A stretch of DNA of 46,456 nucleotides from NCBI GenBank assembly GCA_014859225.1, contig JACUUP010000001.1, forward strand, positions 1 to 46,456, given 5' to 3'. This DNA is from Candidatus Aerophobota bacterium. GTDB taxonomy: Bacteria; Aerophobota; Aerophobia; Aerophobales; B3-G15. Both the position numbers and the translations under genes were made by a program. This document shows, one piece after another, positions 45,901 through 46,456 of this stretch (its first letter is position 1; the number at the start of each line of letters is the position of its first letter). A model generated the notes under the pieces. That model saw nothing but the letters and a program-made list of their open reading frames with translations, made no database searches and had not been told where the DNA came from.

Positions 45901-46346
45901 ATCAGGAGTGAGGGAATCTCACCCTTTATACATCCTGAAAGAGCTATGAGCCCCTCACTAAATTCGGAAAGCAGTTTTTTGTCAACTCTCGGGTTGTAGT
46001 AGAAACCTTCCAGGAATCCCTTACTCACAAGTTCCATTAAGTTTTGGTAACCCGTTTTATCCCTGCAAAGCAAGGTTAAGTGGTACGAGGTATCTTCTCC
46101 CTTTGTTCTTCTCTTCTTGAAACGAGACTCGGGAGCTACGTATACTTCGCAACCTATAATTGGGTGCAGTCCCCTTTTGTATGCCTTTTGATAAAACTCT
46201 ATTGCTCCAAACAGATTCCCATGGTCGGTTAAAGCGAGAGCCGGCATATTCAACTGATAAGCTCGTTCAATAAGTTGAGAAATACTACAGGCTCCGTCTA
46301 AAAGGCTAAATTCGCTATGGGTATGCAGGTGAACAAAATCAGACAT
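42912..46346 (-). CDS. dnaE: DNA polymerase III alpha subunit (replicative polymerase)
   Basis: 1144 residues, complete. It starts with a PHP domain (FVHLHTHSEFSLLDGACSI, with the metal-binding HxH, and LTDHGNLFG), then palm and fingers with GPGRGSVTGSLVAYLLGI and the catalytic LPDIDIDIQDERR (about residue 395), the helix-hairpin-helix and tudor-like parts (AHFSGYGFNKSHSTGYALIS), and a C-terminal OB fold (about 985-1060, AGVVSAVSSKKDKRGQPMAF). This is the DnaE1 type; no proofreading exonuclease is inserted. GAGG is 7 bases before the ATG. Confidence 0.96.
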   Translation of the reverse strand: MSDFVHLHTHSEFSLLDGACSISQLIERAYQLNMPALALTDHGNLFGAIEFYQKAYKRGLHPIIGCEVYVAPESRFKKRRTKGEDTSYHLTLLCRDKTGYQNLMELVSKGFLEGFYYNPRVDKKLLSEFSEGLIALSGCIKGEIPSLLIKGDIEKAFKVAGEFREIYADDFYLEIQANGLEEQELANSKLKEVGKKLSIPLVATNDVHYIQQEDAKAQEVLICIQTGKTLEDTSRLKFSSCELYFRSAEQMLEAFNFDKEFIYTSGEIARKCNLSLKEEKIYLPLYHPPKTYTLTEYLKKLCEEGLVKHYSNISRELRERLNYELDVIFSMGYASYFLIVWDFIRYAKEKGILVGPGRGSVTGSLVAYLLGITEIDPLKYGLIFERFLNPERKSLPDIDIDIQDERRSEVIEYVREKYGGENVAQIITFGTMAARAAVRDVGRVLGMPYTAVDKIAKLIPPNARLKETLKENEEIKNLIARDSQIQSLFEIAQRVEGLTRHASTHAAGLVIAPDRLTRYTPLYRTNRNEITTQYDMHSLESIGLLKMDFLGLKTLNVIKETLELIESCRAEKVSLKNISLDDKPTYAMLSRGETPGVFQLESRGMQDLLKRLKPEKFEDIIAVLALYRPGPLQSGMVDDFITRKVGRSEVEYLHPGLEPILKETYGVILYQEQVMKIANELAGFSLGEADILRRAMGKKIPKLMEEQREKFIRGAVQRGISPRIAEKIFELMAHFSGYGFNKSHSTGYALISYQTAYLKASYPLEFMAALLTSEKDNTDKLTFYINECRRMGIEVLPPDINESGDNFIVTESKIPATSRASSGKIRFGLTAIKNVGGAAIASIIQEREKGGKFTSIFQFCQRVDLRVVNKKVLESLVKCGAFDCLPGYRSQKLAVIEDAIENAVKMHKEKERGQLSLFGDKAAEAKIELPQIKEISRSKRLNWEKELLGVYLSGHPLDGCQRRIAACSTHSTDKLSKLEDGREVKTAGVVSAVSSKKDKRGQPMAFFTLEDPHSDVEVVVFSKVYETCSSFVKEGELVIVEGRIDAASEPPKIIAERILSFSTIEKRDGKFYIRIGPENWEKHKLKKIKETLEERTGENSVYLQFKNDNGESLLIQSKSLKVDFSEELIAQVDKLIGEGSCWIE

Positions 46347-46383
46347 TTGGATTCCTCAGGAGTGAAATTTTGAAATTTCCTAA

Positions 46384-46414
46384 ATAATACTACTTGAAAA
46401 TCTCCCTCTGTCAA
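46384..46414 (-). promoter_or_regulatory. Possible dnaE promoter
   Basis: Minus strand TTGACA (46409-46414) and TATTAT (46384-46389) with a long 19-base spacer, about 40 bases upstream of dnaE. Confidence 0.5.
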
Positions 46415-46456
46415 CTAAAGTTCCTGCTTAATCAAAAATTCTAAAATGGGCTCTCA

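Noticed and set aside
1-46456. CRISPR arrays, tRNA and rRNA genes
   Set aside because: I looked for regularly spaced repeats, cloverleaf patterns and rRNA-like stretches and saw none; weak or unusual tRNAs cannot be fully excluded by eye.

Overview
The window looks like part of the chromosome of an uncultured, probably anaerobic, two-membrane (diderm) bacterium of moderate-to-low GC content. Evidence for an outer membrane is a TonB-dependent receptor end, ExbB/ExbD/TonB, a MacAB-TolC type efflux operon and a peptidase/propeller/beta-barrel fusion. The pepP-efp-accB-accC-asp23-amaP order recalls Firmicutes or Atribacterota-like lineages. An MtrA-like corrinoid protein, an ALG7/AglH-like glycosyltransferase and an archaeal-type LeuC/LeuD pair add an archaeal flavour. 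I cannot name the phylum. No rRNA, tRNA or CRISPR array was seen. Promoters close to the TTGACA/TATAAT consensus are readable in front of many genes. LAYOUT. 1-4330 (+): end of a TonB-dependent receptor, then exbB, exbD, a tonB gene with an internally duplicated spacer, and an 11-repeat TPR protein. 4445-5049 (-): DUF433/DUF5615 toxin-antitoxin-like pair. 5163-8052 (-): operon of arsR, ArsP-type permease, small CxxC thioredoxin, DGC zinc protein and MtrA-like corrinoid protein, with a promoter and a palindromic operator. 8058-9394: an MNT/HEPN toxin-antitoxin module bracketed by 40-bp direct repeats. 9387-10276 (-): a Cys-rich DUF6062-like protein behind a fluoride riboswitch with its own promoter and terminator. 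10325-11671 (-): two half-size permeases plus a cupin. 11810-13769 (-): ABC-2 exporter and a small Cys/His-rich protein. 14017-15588: 6-phosphofructokinase (+) and a 4Fe-4S protein (-). 15830-17607 (-): a second arsR-permease-thioredoxin cassette whose mtrA-like gene is cut after 13 codons by a palindromic element. 17697-18044 (-): a cupin. 18384-23844 (+): two TolC-like proteins (the first lacking the beta-strand inserts), a membrane fusion protein and a MacB-like ATPase and permease. 23882-27252: lytic transglycosylase (+), B12-binding radical SAM protein (-), lipoyl synthase (-). 27421-40424 (+): an unknown protein, an exported ClpP-like protein, a LysE exporter, a GT4-type sugar-phosphate transferase, leuC, leuD, manC, pepP, efp, accB, accC, asp23-like, amaP-like and the large peptidase MA/PD40/barrel protein. 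40481-42911: an accessory stretch with a PIN/antitoxin-like pair and a DUF5678/retropepsin pair, each followed by an attC-like TATAAC...GTTAGGC site, plus a transposase relic and REP-like palindromes. 42912-46346 (-): dnaE. HOW IT FITS TOGETHER. The most notable theme is a cluster of stress, metal and metalloid genes between 5 and 18 kb. Two paralogous ArsR/ArsP cassettes share nearly identical control regions, a third split permease set lies between them, and a fluoride riboswitch drives a Cys-rich protein that is not a known fluoride exporter. The second theme is envelope export, with a MacAB operon whose first TolC-like protein seems to be all-helical.
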